From Steroidobacteraceae bacterium (GTDB taxonomy: Bacteria; Pseudomonadota; Gammaproteobacteria; Steroidobacterales; Steroidobacteraceae), in the NCBI GenBank assembly GCA_019634915.1, contig JAHCAN010000010.1, positions 26,040 through 90,039 on the forward strand: DNA of 64,000 nt. The letters are read 5' to 3'. A program made the position numbers and the translations under genes. This document shows positions 41,599 through 49,751 of the stretch, one piece after another (within the stretch, counting starts at the first letter, position 1; the number at the start of each line of letters is the position of its first letter). The notes beneath the pieces are model-generated. The model worked only from the letters and a program-made list of their open reading frames with translations, had not been told where the DNA came from and made no database searches.

Positions 41599-43101
41599 TC
41601 ACCGCCGCCGGCAGGTTTCGTCGGGGACCGCCGCGGCGCGCACCCAGGCGTAGCCCTCGACGTCATGCCCATCGACGGTGTAGCGCTTCGGCACGCGCTC
41701 GAAGCACGGGCCGAACGCGTTCGGCTCCGGCACGAACATCCCGCCGCCGAGGATCACGCGCTCCCATTCCGCGGCGACGCCCGCGCCCAGCTCGGCGATC
41801 AGGGCCTGCTTCCACGCGGCATGATTGAATACCACGCCGTGCTCGCGGCTCTCGAAGATCGGCCGCAGGAAGTCGTCGATCGTGCGCTGGCCCGCCGACT
41901 TCGCGCGGATGCGCGCATCGAGGCTCGCGAACCACAGGCCGCTGCGGTTGTAGGGCACGTGACGGATGCTCTCGTCGCCGAACCCGGCATGCGCGATTTT
42001 CTCCGCCGACCAGTCGCGCGCGACGCTGCCCCAGTAACCGCGCGCCATCGCGTCGATCGCGTGCGCGGTGTCGTCGACACTCATGTAGCCGCCGCGCATC
42101 GGCAGCAACGCGGTGTAGTAGGTCGTGAGTCCTTCCGAGAACCAGCTAGAGACGCCGTCGGGCGCGTCGATGCCGCCGGTCCATTGATGGATCATCTCGT
42201 GCGCGAGCACTTCGCGTGGGCCCGCGGCCTGCGGATCGAACGGCGCGCTCGCGCGTGAATACATGAACGAGCGGCTGAGTGCCGTGCCGCCGCCGACGGG
42301 CGGCGTATCGAGGAAGCGCATGAAGACGCGGTATTCGGGTGCGGGATCGAGGTAACCGAACGCCTCGCCGAGATAGCGGTAGAGCTGTGCTGCCCAGGCC
42401 ATCTCGCGCGCGACGTCGAACGGCGCCTGGCCCAGCCAGCTCGCGCTGAAACCTCCGGCCTCGCCTTCTGCCGGGTAGCGTTCGGCGGGACCGGCCATGT
42501 ACCACGAGTCGTAGAGCAGCGCCGGCGATCCGTGCACCGAGAACTCGCCTTCGCCGCGCGAAGCCACGCCAGCGGCGCCCCGGGCGAATGCGGAGAGATC
42601 CCATCGCACGGTGCTGGTGATCTCCTCGAAATTCCCGGGGATCAAGAGAAAGCCGGAACCGGCGCCGCTCACGCCGCCGCCGGAGGGCCGGATGCCGAAC
42701 GGCGGGCCGTTCGGTGAACCGGGCGGCTGCACGAGCGAGGTGTAAGTGATGCTCACCGGATACGTGACGGCTCGCGTCGGCGTCCAGTGGCGGAAATAGG
42801 GAAAGCCGCCCGGCACCGGCGGATCGTCGGTCGCGTCGAGCGCGACGATGCCCTGCGCGTCGCGCAGCTCGAGCTTCGTCACGCGGTCGGCGACACCGCG
42901 CAACGCCGCATAGACGATCGGCGCGGTAAGCGTGAGCGGCGGGGAATCGGGTGGCGCGCGGTCGATCGTGGATCGCACCTCGATCGCGCTCACCGCTCGT
43001 GCCTCGTCGAGCACCGGTTTCAGGGTGACGTCGAAGGTCTGCGCCTGAACGGCCGACGCAACCAGGGCGAGGATGAGCATACGGGCGAAGGTCGCGGACA
43101 T
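41599..43101 (-). CDS. second M61-like metallopeptidase, without PDZ domain
   Basis: A 500-residue exported enzyme: signal peptide (ARMLILALVASAVQAQ), gluzincin motif LAHEMIHQWTGG and downstream Glu in WFSEGLTTYYTA. It resembles the protein at 29.4-31.1 kb in length before the PDZ part and in shared segments (NAFGPCFERVPKRY versus EAFGPCFRRVAKPL) but ends where the other has its PDZ domain. It closes the peptide locus on the right side and converges with the amidohydrolase gene (28 bp between stops). Confidence 0.83.
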   Translation of the reverse strand: MSATFARMLILALVASAVQAQTFDVTLKPVLDEARAVSAIEVRSTIDRAPPDSPPLTLTAPIVYAALRGVADRVTKLELRDAQGIVALDATDDPPVPGGFPYFRHWTPTRAVTYPVSITYTSLVQPPGSPNGPPFGIRPSGGGVSGAGSGFLLIPGNFEEITSTVRWDLSAFARGAAGVASRGEGEFSVHGSPALLYDSWYMAGPAERYPAEGEAGGFSASWLGQAPFDVAREMAWAAQLYRYLGEAFGYLDPAPEYRVFMRFLDTPPVGGGTALSRSFMYSRASAPFDPQAAGPREVLAHEMIHQWTGGIDAPDGVSSWFSEGLTTYYTALLPMRGGYMSVDDTAHAIDAMARGYWGSVARDWSAEKIAHAGFGDESIRHVPYNRSGLWFASLDARIRAKSAGQRTIDDFLRPIFESREHGVVFNHAAWKQALIAELGAGVAAEWERVILGGGMFVPEPNAFGPCFERVPKRYTVDGHDVEGYAWVRAAAVPDETCRRR

Positions 43102-43172
43102 CACATCAAGGATACGCGCAATACCAATACATGTTGGCGGCCTACATGCGACCCGCGTATAAGAGCCGCGAG

Positions 43173-43850
43173 ATGCTTTCCATGGCCGGATCACCGACGA
43201 CAGACGAACTGCTGCGCACGCTGGTCCTGATCCTCGATCTCGGCGGGACCTTCGCGTTCGCGCTGAGCGGCGCCATGGCCGGCGTGCGGCGGCGGCTGGA
43301 CCTGTTCGGCGTGCTCGTGCTGTCCTTCGCGGCCGCGACGTCCGGCGGCATCACCCGCGATCTGCTGATCGGCGCGGTGCCGCCCGCCGCGCTCGTCGAC
43401 TGGCGCTACCTGGCCGTGTCGCTCGCGGCGGGCCTGCTGTGCTTCTACTGGTCGGCGCTGATCGAGAAGCTGCGCAACCCGGTGCGCATGCTGGACGCGA
43501 TGGGTCTCGCACTGTTCGCGGTCGCGGGCACCGAGAAGGCGCTCGCCTTCGGGCTGAGCCCGGTGATGGCCGCGCTGCTCGGCATGCTGACCGGCATCGG
43601 TGGCGGCGTCGCGCGCGACGTGTTGCTCGCCGAGATCCCGGCCGTGCTGCGCGCCGACCTTTATGCGGTCGCGGCACTCGCGGGTGCAGCGGTCGTCGTC
43701 GTCGGCACGCTGCTCGCGCTGCCGGTCGTCGCGACCGCGATCGCCGGCGGGCTCGTGTGCTTCGGACTGCGCGTGATCGCGATCCGCCGCGGCTGGCAGT
43801 TGCCGACCGCGCGGCATCGCGCCGGCCCGTCATCCGGCGACCGGCGCTGA
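43173..43850 (+). CDS. TRIC-family cation channel/glycine transporter (UPF0126)
   Basis: A 225-residue inner-membrane protein of seven helices with two UPF0126 repeats: LDLGGTFAFALSGAMAGVRRR (with FGVLVLSFAAATSGGITRD) and DAMGLALFAVAGTEKAL (with LTGIGGGVARDVLL). Bacterial TRIC proteins form trimeric K+ channels, and some members were implicated in glycine export or uptake. Several in-frame ATGs exist (43131, 43146, 43173, 43182); I prefer 43173 because GAGCCGCGAG precedes it and earlier starts add atypical residues. Confidence 0.87.
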   Translation: MLSMAGSPTTDELLRTLVLILDLGGTFAFALSGAMAGVRRRLDLFGVLVLSFAAATSGGITRDLLIGAVPPAALVDWRYLAVSLAAGLLCFYWSALIEKLRNPVRMLDAMGLALFAVAGTEKALAFGLSPVMAALLGMLTGIGGGVARDVLLAEIPAVLRADLYAVAALAGAAVVVVGTLLALPVVATAIAGGLVCFGLRVIAIRRGWQLPTARHRAGPSSGDRR

Positions 43851-43852
43851 GC

Positions 43853-44575
43853 TCAGGGCGGGCAGTCTTCCGCCACGCGCCGCAGTCCCGCGGGGTCGCG
43901 TATCGTCAGGCAGCCGTTGCGGCTCGCGACCAGGCCGGCCTTTTCCCAGGCCGCGAGCGTGCGGCTCGCCGTATGCAGCGTGGTCCCGGAGAATTCCGCG
44001 ACATCCTTGCGGCGCAGCGGGAAAGCGATCGTCCTGCCGCCTGAGGTATCGCGCCCCGCCTGCGCCGCGAGCCGCAGCACGGCGTGTGCGATGCGCTGCT
44101 CGACGCGCTGCGTCGTCAGCTCGCGCAGGCGCTCCTGCAACTGGCCGAGCCGCGCGCCGAGCACCTCGATCACGTTCATCGCGATCGGCGGGTAGAGCCG
44201 GATCAGCCGCCGCAATTCCTCCTCGCTCCAGCTGAGCACCACTGAATCCTCGGCCGCGACCGCGTCGGCCGGCAGGCGATGGTTGGTGAACAGCGGCACG
44301 CTGCCGAAGGTTTCGCCCGGGGCGATGAAGCGCACGATCGTCTGCCCGCCGTCGCTGCCGGTCTGCAGGATGCGGATGCTGCCGGCGCCGAGCGCGTAAG
44401 CGCGGTCCGCCCGATCACCCTGCACGAAGATGACGTCGTCCTTCATGACGCGATCGACGCGCATCGCGGCGCGCACGGCATCGAGGGCCGGCGCGGAGAG
44501 CGAGCGGAACAGCTCGAGATTGCCGAGTTTCCAGGGCGATCCCTCGGGCGGCGGCGCGAACGCGCGGGTGTTCAT
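43853..44575 (-). CDS. Crp/Fnr-family regulator, NnrR/DNR-like
   Basis: A 240-residue regulator: cAMP-binding-like beta-roll (about 30-145; GDRADRAYALGAGSIRIL, FIAPGETFGSVPLF), a dimerisation helix and a winged helix with recognition segment EFSGTTLHTASRTLAAWE. The TTLHTASR form resembles NnrR/DNR regulators of nitrogen-oxide metabolism rather than CRP. No N-terminal Cys cluster is present, so it is not an Fnr-type iron-sulfur protein. Start ATG 44575 with GGAG 7 bp upstream. The nor operon lies 4 kb away, and a TTG-N8-CAA box lies in its own promoter. Confidence 0.87.
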   Translation of the reverse strand: MNTRAFAPPPEGSPWKLGNLELFRSLSAPALDAVRAAMRVDRVMKDDVIFVQGDRADRAYALGAGSIRILQTGSDGGQTIVRFIAPGETFGSVPLFTNHRLPADAVAAEDSVVLSWSEEELRRLIRLYPPIAMNVIEVLGARLGQLQERLRELTTQRVEQRIAHAVLRLAAQAGRDTSGGRTIAFPLRRKDVAEFSGTTLHTASRTLAAWEKAGLVASRNGCLTIRDPAGLRRVAEDCPP

Positions 44576-44616
44576 TTCGACGCTCCGGATATGTGTCATG
44601 ACCAAAGTCGGCTCCA

Positions 44617-44632
44617 TTTGCGCTGGCACAAA
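44617..44632. promoter_or_regulatory. palindromic NnrR/DNR-type box
   Basis: TTTGCGCTGGCACAAA: TTTG-N-GC pairs with GC-N-CAAA, and TTG and CAA are 8 bp apart, as in boxes for NnrR/DNR-type regulators. It is 42 bp before the crp/fnr start in the interval divergent from the TonB receptor, so autoregulation or control of the receptor is possible. Confidence 0.5.
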
Positions 44633-44658
44633 CACGGCATCGTGCGGCTGCAGTATAT

Positions 44659-44677
44659 GAGAATGACTATCACTCGC
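44659..44677. promoter_or_regulatory. Fur-like box upstream of the TonB receptor
   Basis: GAGAATGACTATCACTCGC matches the 19-bp Fur consensus at 13 positions by my count, with the core AATGA-TATCA kept. It lies 20 bp before the receptor start, where a repressor would block transcription. Confidence 0.55.
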
Positions 44678-44696
44678 AATTGGTAGCTTCCGCAAC

Positions 44697-46922
44697 ATGC
44701 CTTCTGAAAAATCCCGCACGCCCCTGGTCGGGCCGGTGCTCGCCGCGCTGGTCCTGTCGACCGGATTCGCACCCACCGGCGCACTGGCCCAATCGGCGAC
44801 ACCGGGCGCCGTGCTCGATGAGGTCGTCGTCAGCGCATCGCGCGATCCGCTCGTGGTCCGCCTCGACGCGGCGGCGGGCGGCACGGCGATCATCACGCCG
44901 CGCGAAATGCCGGCCTCGACCAATCTCACGCTCGCGCGCGCGCTCGCCGACGTGCCGGGCGTCGTCGTGCAGGATTTCTTCGGCGGCAACGACCAGCCGC
45001 GCGTGCAGATCCGCGGCTCGGGGCTGCAGCAGAACCCGGTCGAGCGCGGCGTGCTGATGCTGCGCAACGGCCTGCCGCTGAACCGCGCCGACGGCTCCTA
45101 CGTGGTCGGCTTCGCCGATCCCGGCGCGGCCGATGCGATCGAGGTCTTCCGCGGCTACATGGCCAACCGGCTCGGCGCGACCGTGCTCGGCGGTGCGTTC
45201 AACCTGATCTCGCCGACCGGGCGCAGCGCGCCCGGCTTCGCGCTCGCGGCCGGCGGCGGCAGCTTCGATCAGTTGAGCGGCAACGCGCAGTACGGCTATG
45301 CGCACGAACGCGTCGACCTGCTGCTGCAGGGCGGCTACACGGAACGCGACGGCTTCCGTGACTACAACGCATCGCGCCGCGAGAACTTCGGCGGCAATCT
45401 CGGCCTGCGCCTCACCGACACGCTGACCGTGCGCCTGTTCGCGGGCTACGTGGACCTCGGCTTCGACGTCTCCGGCCCACTCACGCGCGACCTGCTCGAT
45501 CACGATCCGCGCGCCGTGTTCACCGGCCCGACCGTGACACCGGGCGGCGCGATCAATCCCGGCCCCAATGTCGTGCGTGACCGCCCGCGCCGCGATGCCT
45601 CGCAATTCCAGGCCGGCGCGCGCGCGACGAACACCTGGGGCGCGCACGTCATCGATTTCGCGATCGGTCATGCGCGCACCGACGACAGCTTCCGCTTTCC
45701 GATGTCGGCCGGTATCCGGGTGACCGAGGGCGACGACACGACCGCCGTGTTGCGCTACGCGTTGAAGCCCGATGCCGCGCGCGCGTTGCCGCTGTTCGAA
45801 GTCACGGCGCAATACGTGACCGGCGCGGCCGACCGCGACAACTATCTCAATCTCTCGGGCCAGCGCGGTGCGCTCTTCGGCCGCAGCCGCCTCGAAGCCG
45901 ATACGCTGTCGCTGAACGCGGGCCTCAAGATCGCACTGACCGATCGGCTCAGCCTGTCGCCGTCGGTGTCGTGGTCGCACGCCAGCCGCGACAACGACGA
46001 CCGCTACGATCTGCCGACGCGCCCGACCGCCGCGTACAGCCCGGCCAATCCTTACTTCGCGCTGCCGAACGGCGCGGTGCCCACGGTCGACAGCAGCTAC
46101 GCACGCAGCTACGAAGCCTGGAGCCCCGCGCTCGGACTCACCTGGCAGCCGTCGGGCGACCAGACGCTCTATCTCGCGGTCAGCCGCAGCTTCGAGCCGC
46201 CGACCCACGACGATCTGCTCGCGACGCTCAACGGCACGCCGAACAGCAGCGCCGGGCGCCCGAATCCGGCCGCCCCGGCGCAGCCGGCTGCTGCATTCGT
46301 CACGCCCGCCCTCGAAGCGCAGCGCGCGACGACCGTCGAGGCGGGCTGGCGCGGCGGCGCGGGGCCGATGTCCTGGGACGCAGCCGTCTACCATTCGTGG
46401 GTCCGCGATGAGCTGCTGAGCCTGCGCGACGAATCCGGCGTTTCGCTGGGCGCCGCCAATGCGCCGAAGACACGCCATCTCGGTGTCGAGCTCGGACTCA
46501 CGGCGCAGCTGGCGCGCACGTTCACCGGCCGGATCGTCTACACCTACCAGGATTTCCGATTCAGCGACGACCCGCTGCGCGGCGACAACCGCCTTGCCGG
46601 CGCGCCGCGCCACTGGGTCCACGGCAGGCTCGACTGGCAACCGACCGCGGACTGGCATGCACAGGCCGCGGTGCGCTGGATGCCCGAGGAAACGCCGGTC
46701 GACAACCTCGGTACGCTCTACAACGACGCGTTCGCGACGGTCGATCTGCGCATCGAGCGCACCTTCGGCCGCGCGCTGTCGGTGTTCGCCGAGGTCACCA
46801 ATCTGCTCGACGAGACTTATGCTTCGTCGACGCTGATCGTCGATCAGGCGCGAGCCGACCAGGCAGCATTCCTTCCCGGCGATGGACGCGCGCTCGGCGC
46901 CGGCATCCGGCTGAAATTCTGA
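44697..46922 (+). CDS. TonB-dependent receptor, probably iron- or metal-related
   Basis: A 741-residue receptor: signal peptide (LAALVLSTGFAPTGALAQS), TonB-box-like LDEVVVSASRD, plug (IRGSGLQQNPVERGVLMLRNGLPLN; YMANRLGATVLGGAFNLISP) and barrel ending GRALGAGIRLKF with terminal Phe. The Fur-like box suggests uptake of a ferric chelate. A cupin and a small membrane protein follow on the same strand. I start at ATG 44697, which leads directly into a normal signal peptide. The first is not related to the receptor at 27-29 kb beyond the fold. Confidence 0.9.
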   Translation: MPSEKSRTPLVGPVLAALVLSTGFAPTGALAQSATPGAVLDEVVVSASRDPLVVRLDAAAGGTAIITPREMPASTNLTLARALADVPGVVVQDFFGGNDQPRVQIRGSGLQQNPVERGVLMLRNGLPLNRADGSYVVGFADPGAADAIEVFRGYMANRLGATVLGGAFNLISPTGRSAPGFALAAGGGSFDQLSGNAQYGYAHERVDLLLQGGYTERDGFRDYNASRRENFGGNLGLRLTDTLTVRLFAGYVDLGFDVSGPLTRDLLDHDPRAVFTGPTVTPGGAINPGPNVVRDRPRRDASQFQAGARATNTWGAHVIDFAIGHARTDDSFRFPMSAGIRVTEGDDTTAVLRYALKPDAARALPLFEVTAQYVTGAADRDNYLNLSGQRGALFGRSRLEADTLSLNAGLKIALTDRLSLSPSVSWSHASRDNDDRYDLPTRPTAAYSPANPYFALPNGAVPTVDSSYARSYEAWSPALGLTWQPSGDQTLYLAVSRSFEPPTHDDLLATLNGTPNSSAGRPNPAAPAQPAAAFVTPALEAQRATTVEAGWRGGAGPMSWDAAVYHSWVRDELLSLRDESGVSLGAANAPKTRHLGVELGLTAQLARTFTGRIVYTYQDFRFSDDPLRGDNRLAGAPRHWVHGRLDWQPTADWHAQAAVRWMPEETPVDNLGTLYNDAFATVDLRIERTFGRALSVFAEVTNLLDETYASSTLIVDQARADQAAFLPGDGRALGAGIRLKF

Positions 46923-46949
46923 TCCATGACTTTGCATCGAGGTATCGCC

Positions 46950-47396
46950 ATGACATATCGCACCGCCCTGCTCGCCGCCCTCGCCTCGCTGTTCGTGCCG
47001 GGCATGGCCGCGGCCGACTCGACGCTGCTCGACCTCGGGCAGCTGCGTTACCAGACGGTGCACGACGCCGCCGAGCGCAGCGTGCTCGCGTTCGACAGCG
47101 AAGGACGCCCGCTGACCGCACTGCTGCGCATCGCCAAGGGGCAGTTCCTGCCGCCGCACGGCGCCGAGGGCGGGCTGCGCGTGCTGACGGTGCTCTCGGG
47201 CACGCTGTCCTGGGGCGACGGCAACAAAGTCGACCCGGCGGCCGAGCACACGTTCGGTCCCGGCAGCGTGATCATCGTGCCCGCCGCCGGCGGCGAGCAC
47301 TGGGCCGCGGCCAGGCAGGACGACGTGCTGCTGCAGGTCGTGATCGTGCGTCAAGGCAAACTCGCCGCCGAAGCGGCCGCGCAACTGGAGAAATGA
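46950..47396 (+). CDS. exported cupin-domain protein
   Basis: A 148-residue protein with signal peptide (YRTALLAALASLFVPGMAAAD) and one cupin domain: GQFLPPHGAEGGLRVLTVLSG and HTFGPGSVIIVPAAGGEHW. The His residues of both cupin motifs are partly kept, so a metal may bind. GAGG 7 bp before ATG 46950 decides this start over ATG 46926. It lies between the TonB receptor and a membrane protein gene that overlaps its stop by 4 bp; function unknown, possibly binding the imported compound. Confidence 0.75.
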   Translation: MTYRTALLAALASLFVPGMAAADSTLLDLGQLRYQTVHDAAERSVLAFDSEGRPLTALLRIAKGQFLPPHGAEGGLRVLTVLSGTLSWGDGNKVDPAAEHTFGPGSVIIVPAAGGEHWAAARQDDVLLQVVIVRQGKLAAEAAAQLEK

Positions 47397-47866
47397 TGGA
47401 GCTCGCCCTCGCCCGCGCACTGCATGTCCTCGGTGTCGTCGTCTGGATCGGCGGCGTTTCGATGGCGACCTCGGTCGCGCTGCCCGCGATCCGGCGCGGC
47501 GTCCTCGGCACCGACCGGCTGCAGGCCTTCCGCGCGTTCGAAGGGCGCTTCATCTGGCAGGCGCGTACCGCGGTCATCGTCGTCGGCCTCACCGGCTTCT
47601 ACATGATCGAGCGCTTCGGCATCTGGTGGCGCTTCGGCGACGGGCACTACTGGTGGATGCACGCGATGCTGATCGTGTGGTCGCTGTTCATGCTGCTGCT
47701 GTTCGTCGGCGAACCGTTCGTCCTGCACCGCTTCTTCCCCGTATGGGTGAAGCGTGATCCGGAGCGCGCATTCGCGTTCCTGCACACGGTGCACGTCGTG
47801 CTGCTCGTGCTGAGCCTCGTCACGGTGTTCGGCGCTGTCGCCGGCAGCCACGGCTGGATGCTGTAG
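47393..47866 (+). CDS. small membrane protein, CopD/DUF2269-like
   Basis: A 157-residue protein with four hydrophobic helices (ALHVLGVVVWIGGVSMATS; TAVIVVGLTGFYMI; MLIVWSLFMLLLFVGEPF; VVLLVLSLVTVFGAVAG). The LHVLGVVVWIGG start is typical of CopD-related haem or copper membrane proteins, with His residues at helix ends that could bind haem. It overlaps the cupin gene by 4 bp, so it is translationally coupled. A role with the upstream metal receptor is plausible; no more can be said. Confidence 0.7.
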   Translation: MMELALARALHVLGVVVWIGGVSMATSVALPAIRRGVLGTDRLQAFRAFEGRFIWQARTAVIVVGLTGFYMIERFGIWWRFGDGHYWWMHAMLIVWSLFMLLLFVGEPFVLHRFFPVWVKRDPERAFAFLHTVHVVLLVLSLVTVFGAVAGSHGWML

Positions 47867-47888
47867 CACGCGATTCAGTCCGCGCCGT

Positions 47889-48356
47889 TCAGTGCCGCGA
47901 CGCGGCCTTTGCGGCTTTCGTGGACTTCGCGGCCCGGGCGGGCGGCGGCGGCGGGCCGGGGTAGGCGCACTCGGCCACCGTGGTCTGCTCGAGCGACTGC
48001 AGGAATTTCTCGCAGGCCACCGCAATGTGCGCTTTCAGGCGGCATTGCGGCGTCAGCACGCAGGCGCCGCCGTCGCGCCGGAAGCATTCGACCACCGGAT
48101 AGCGCTGCTCGAGGAAGCGCACGACTTCGCCGAGCGTGATCGTCTCGGCGGGCCGCGCGAGACGCATGCCGCCGCCGGCCCCGCGCCGCGTCGTGACATA
48201 ACCGCCGCGCACGAGGTCCTGCACGACCTTCGCGAGGTGGTTGTAGGGAATGCTGAACTGGGCTGCGATCTCGGCGGTCGTGAACGACTCATCCGGCGCA
48301 TTCGCGAGCCGCATCAGTACCCGTAAACCGTAGTCGGTAAAAGCCGCGAGGCGCAT
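47889..48356 (-). CDS. nsrR: Rrf2-family nitric oxide-sensitive repressor NsrR
   Basis: A 155-residue Rrf2 regulator: winged helix (AFTDYGLRVLMRLANAP, IPYNHLAKVVQDLVRGGYV, RGAGGGMRLARP) and the cluster ligands ECFRRDGGACVLTPQC (Cys91, Cys99, Cys105), as in NsrR. The [4Fe-4S] cluster reacts with NO, releasing DNA. The C-terminal tail is Pro/Ala/Lys-rich and unusual. It is divergent from the nor operon, with a perfect GGTATT-TAC-AATACC palindrome 13 bp upstream of its start, so it very likely represses both. Confidence 0.9.
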   Translation of the reverse strand: MRLAAFTDYGLRVLMRLANAPDESFTTAEIAAQFSIPYNHLAKVVQDLVRGGYVTTRRGAGGGMRLARPAETITLGEVVRFLEQRYPVVECFRRDGGACVLTPQCRLKAHIAVACEKFLQSLEQTTVAECAYPGPPPPPARAAKSTKAAKAASRH

Positions 48357-48368
48357 CGGTGATCCTTA

Positions 48369-48389
48369 ATTGGTATTTACAATACCGAT
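48369..48389. promoter_or_regulatory. palindromic operator between nsrR and nor operon
   Basis: ATTGGTATT-TAC-AATACCGAT: 9-bp arms with one mismatch pair (perfect inner 6). A half-site AATACCGATTT occurs again at 48416-48426 toward the nor genes. AT-rich and surrounded by GC-rich DNA; the likely NsrR operator. Confidence 0.65.
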
Positions 48390-48516
48390 AATCGGGACTA
48401 TAAATCGACCTTGAGAATACCGATTTAAGTCGCGGCCGCCCACCGGCGTGCGCGGCGGCTTGTGGCGCATGGCAGCGGCGGGCCCGCAGGGTGGGTTGCG
48501 CCTGACGGGAGAGGGC

Positions 48517-48762
48517 ATGAACGCGCGACGCATCATCAGACTGTCGATCGCGATCCTCGCGAGCGGCGTGAGCCTGGCATTGTCCTGGCCGTACTGGCGC
48601 GATTTCGGCTTCTGGCCGGAATCGCGCGGCATGTGGATCGGCTATTTCGTGGTCGGCTACGTCCTGGCCGTCTACGTCTTCTATGCCTTCCTCGACAGCC
48701 TGGGCACGCTGTTCGAGCACGATGAGCTCGAGCGCGGCGCGGACCGCGAGGACGCGCCATGA
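48517..48762 (+). CDS. small membrane protein at the head of the nor operon
   Basis: An 81-residue protein with two helices (IIRLSIAILASGVSLALSW; GMWIGYFVVGYVLAVYVFYA) and an acidic C-terminus. GAGGG precedes ATG 48517. Its stop overlaps the norC start by 4 bp, so it is made with the reductase and may help its assembly. It resembles small proteins seen before norC in related bacteria, but I cannot name it as NorE or NorF. Confidence 0.7.
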   Translation: MNARRIIRLSIAILASGVSLALSWPYWRDFGFWPESRGMWIGYFVVGYVLAVYVFYAFLDSLGTLFEHDELERGADREDAP

Positions 48763-49751
48763 GCTGCGTCGAAGGCGAACCCTGCGTCGAGGGGCGCAAG
48801 CGGCGCCGCGCCGTGCTGGCGCTCGGCCTGATGGCCGTGATCTTCCTCGCGCTGTCGGCGGTGTCGTTCCTCGATTCGCGCGGCCAGTCGGTGCCCAACA
48901 CGGTTACCTACGCGGGCCATGAGGCAGTCGCCGGCAAGCGCGTCTTCCAGGCGTACAACTGCATGGGCTGCCACACACTGGTCGGCAACGGCGCCTACTT
49001 TGCGCCGGATCTGACCGGGCTCTACGACAAGGTCGGTCCGGCCTGGCTCGAGGCCTTCCTGCCGTCCGCGGGCGCGTGGCCGACAGGCGCCGCGGTGCGG
49101 GTCCAGCTGGCCGATTCCGACGTCGCCGCCGAGTCCGGCGTCGCCACGCTCGACGAATACCTTGCGAAATATCCCGCTGCCGCCGAGCGCATCGAGCGCC
49201 GCAGCAGCCACGCCTCGACGATGCCGAACCTGCCGCTGACGCGCAGCGATGTACGCGCGCTGATCGCCTGGCTGAAATACACCTCGTCGATGAACACCGA
49301 GGGCTGGCCGCCGGTTCCGCGGGTGGACGGAATTGCCGTGCGCCGGGCCAGCCTGGCGGCAGCGGCATCGCTGCCCGCCTCGGCCGGAATCGCGGCGTCC
49401 GGCAGTGCCGCGTCCGGTAGCGCCGCATCCGCGGACGCGGTGCCATCCGAAGAAGCGCGCGGCGAAAGCCTCGCGCGCGATTTCGGCTGCGTGGCCTGCC
49501 ATGCCGCCGATGCGAGACGCCTCGTCGGCCCCGGCTGGGGCGGCCTGTACGGCTCGAGCGTGCCGCTCGCGGACGGCTCGACCGTGCAGGCGGACGAGGC
49601 CTATCTCGTCGAATCCATCCGGACACCCGATGCGCAGGTCGTCGCCGGCTTCACGCCCGGCAGCATGGTGTCCTATGCGGAGATACTCGATCCGGAGCAG
49701 ATCGCCGCGATCGTTGCGTACATCCGCAGCCTCGGGGAGAACACGCGATGA
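48759..49751 (+). CDS. norC: nitric oxide reductase subunit C with extra C-terminal cytochrome c domain
   Basis: A 330-residue protein, about twice the usual NorC length (near 150). Residues 1-190 are a normal NorC: one membrane anchor (21-37), haem motif CMGCH (68-72) in AYNCMGCHTLVGNGAYFAPDL and SSMNTEGWPP. An Ala/Ser-rich linker (about 196-230) leads to a second cytochrome c domain, haem motif CVACH (244-248), whose TPDAQVVAGF...MVSYAEIL resembles the cytochrome domain fused to oxidase subunit II. It would add an electron-entry haem. It is translationally coupled to its neighbours on both sides. Confidence 0.9.
   Translation: MSCVEGEPCVEGRKRRRAVLALGLMAVIFLALSAVSFLDSRGQSVPNTVTYAGHEAVAGKRVFQAYNCMGCHTLVGNGAYFAPDLTGLYDKVGPAWLEAFLPSAGAWPTGAAVRVQLADSDVAAESGVATLDEYLAKYPAAAERIERRSSHASTMPNLPLTRSDVRALIAWLKYTSSMNTEGWPPVPRVDGIAVRRASLAAAASLPASAGIAASGSAASGSAASADAVPSEEARGESLARDFGCVACHAADARRLVGPGWGGLYGSSVPLADGSTVQADEAYLVESIRTPDAQVVAGFTPGSMVSYAEILDPEQIAAIVAYIRSLGENTR

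Noticed and set aside
25433-43101. Biosynthetic gene cluster for a siderophore or lasso peptide
   Set aside because: A PvdN-like enzyme and a TonB receptor are present, but there is no nonribosomal synthetase, lasso precursor, cyclase or exporter; peptidases and amino-acid enzymes point to catabolism.
48390-48516. NnrR/DNR-type box in the nor promoter
   Set aside because: I looked for TTG-N8-CAA and found only an imperfect CTTGAGAATACCGATTTAAG; the NsrR-type palindrome explains the region better.
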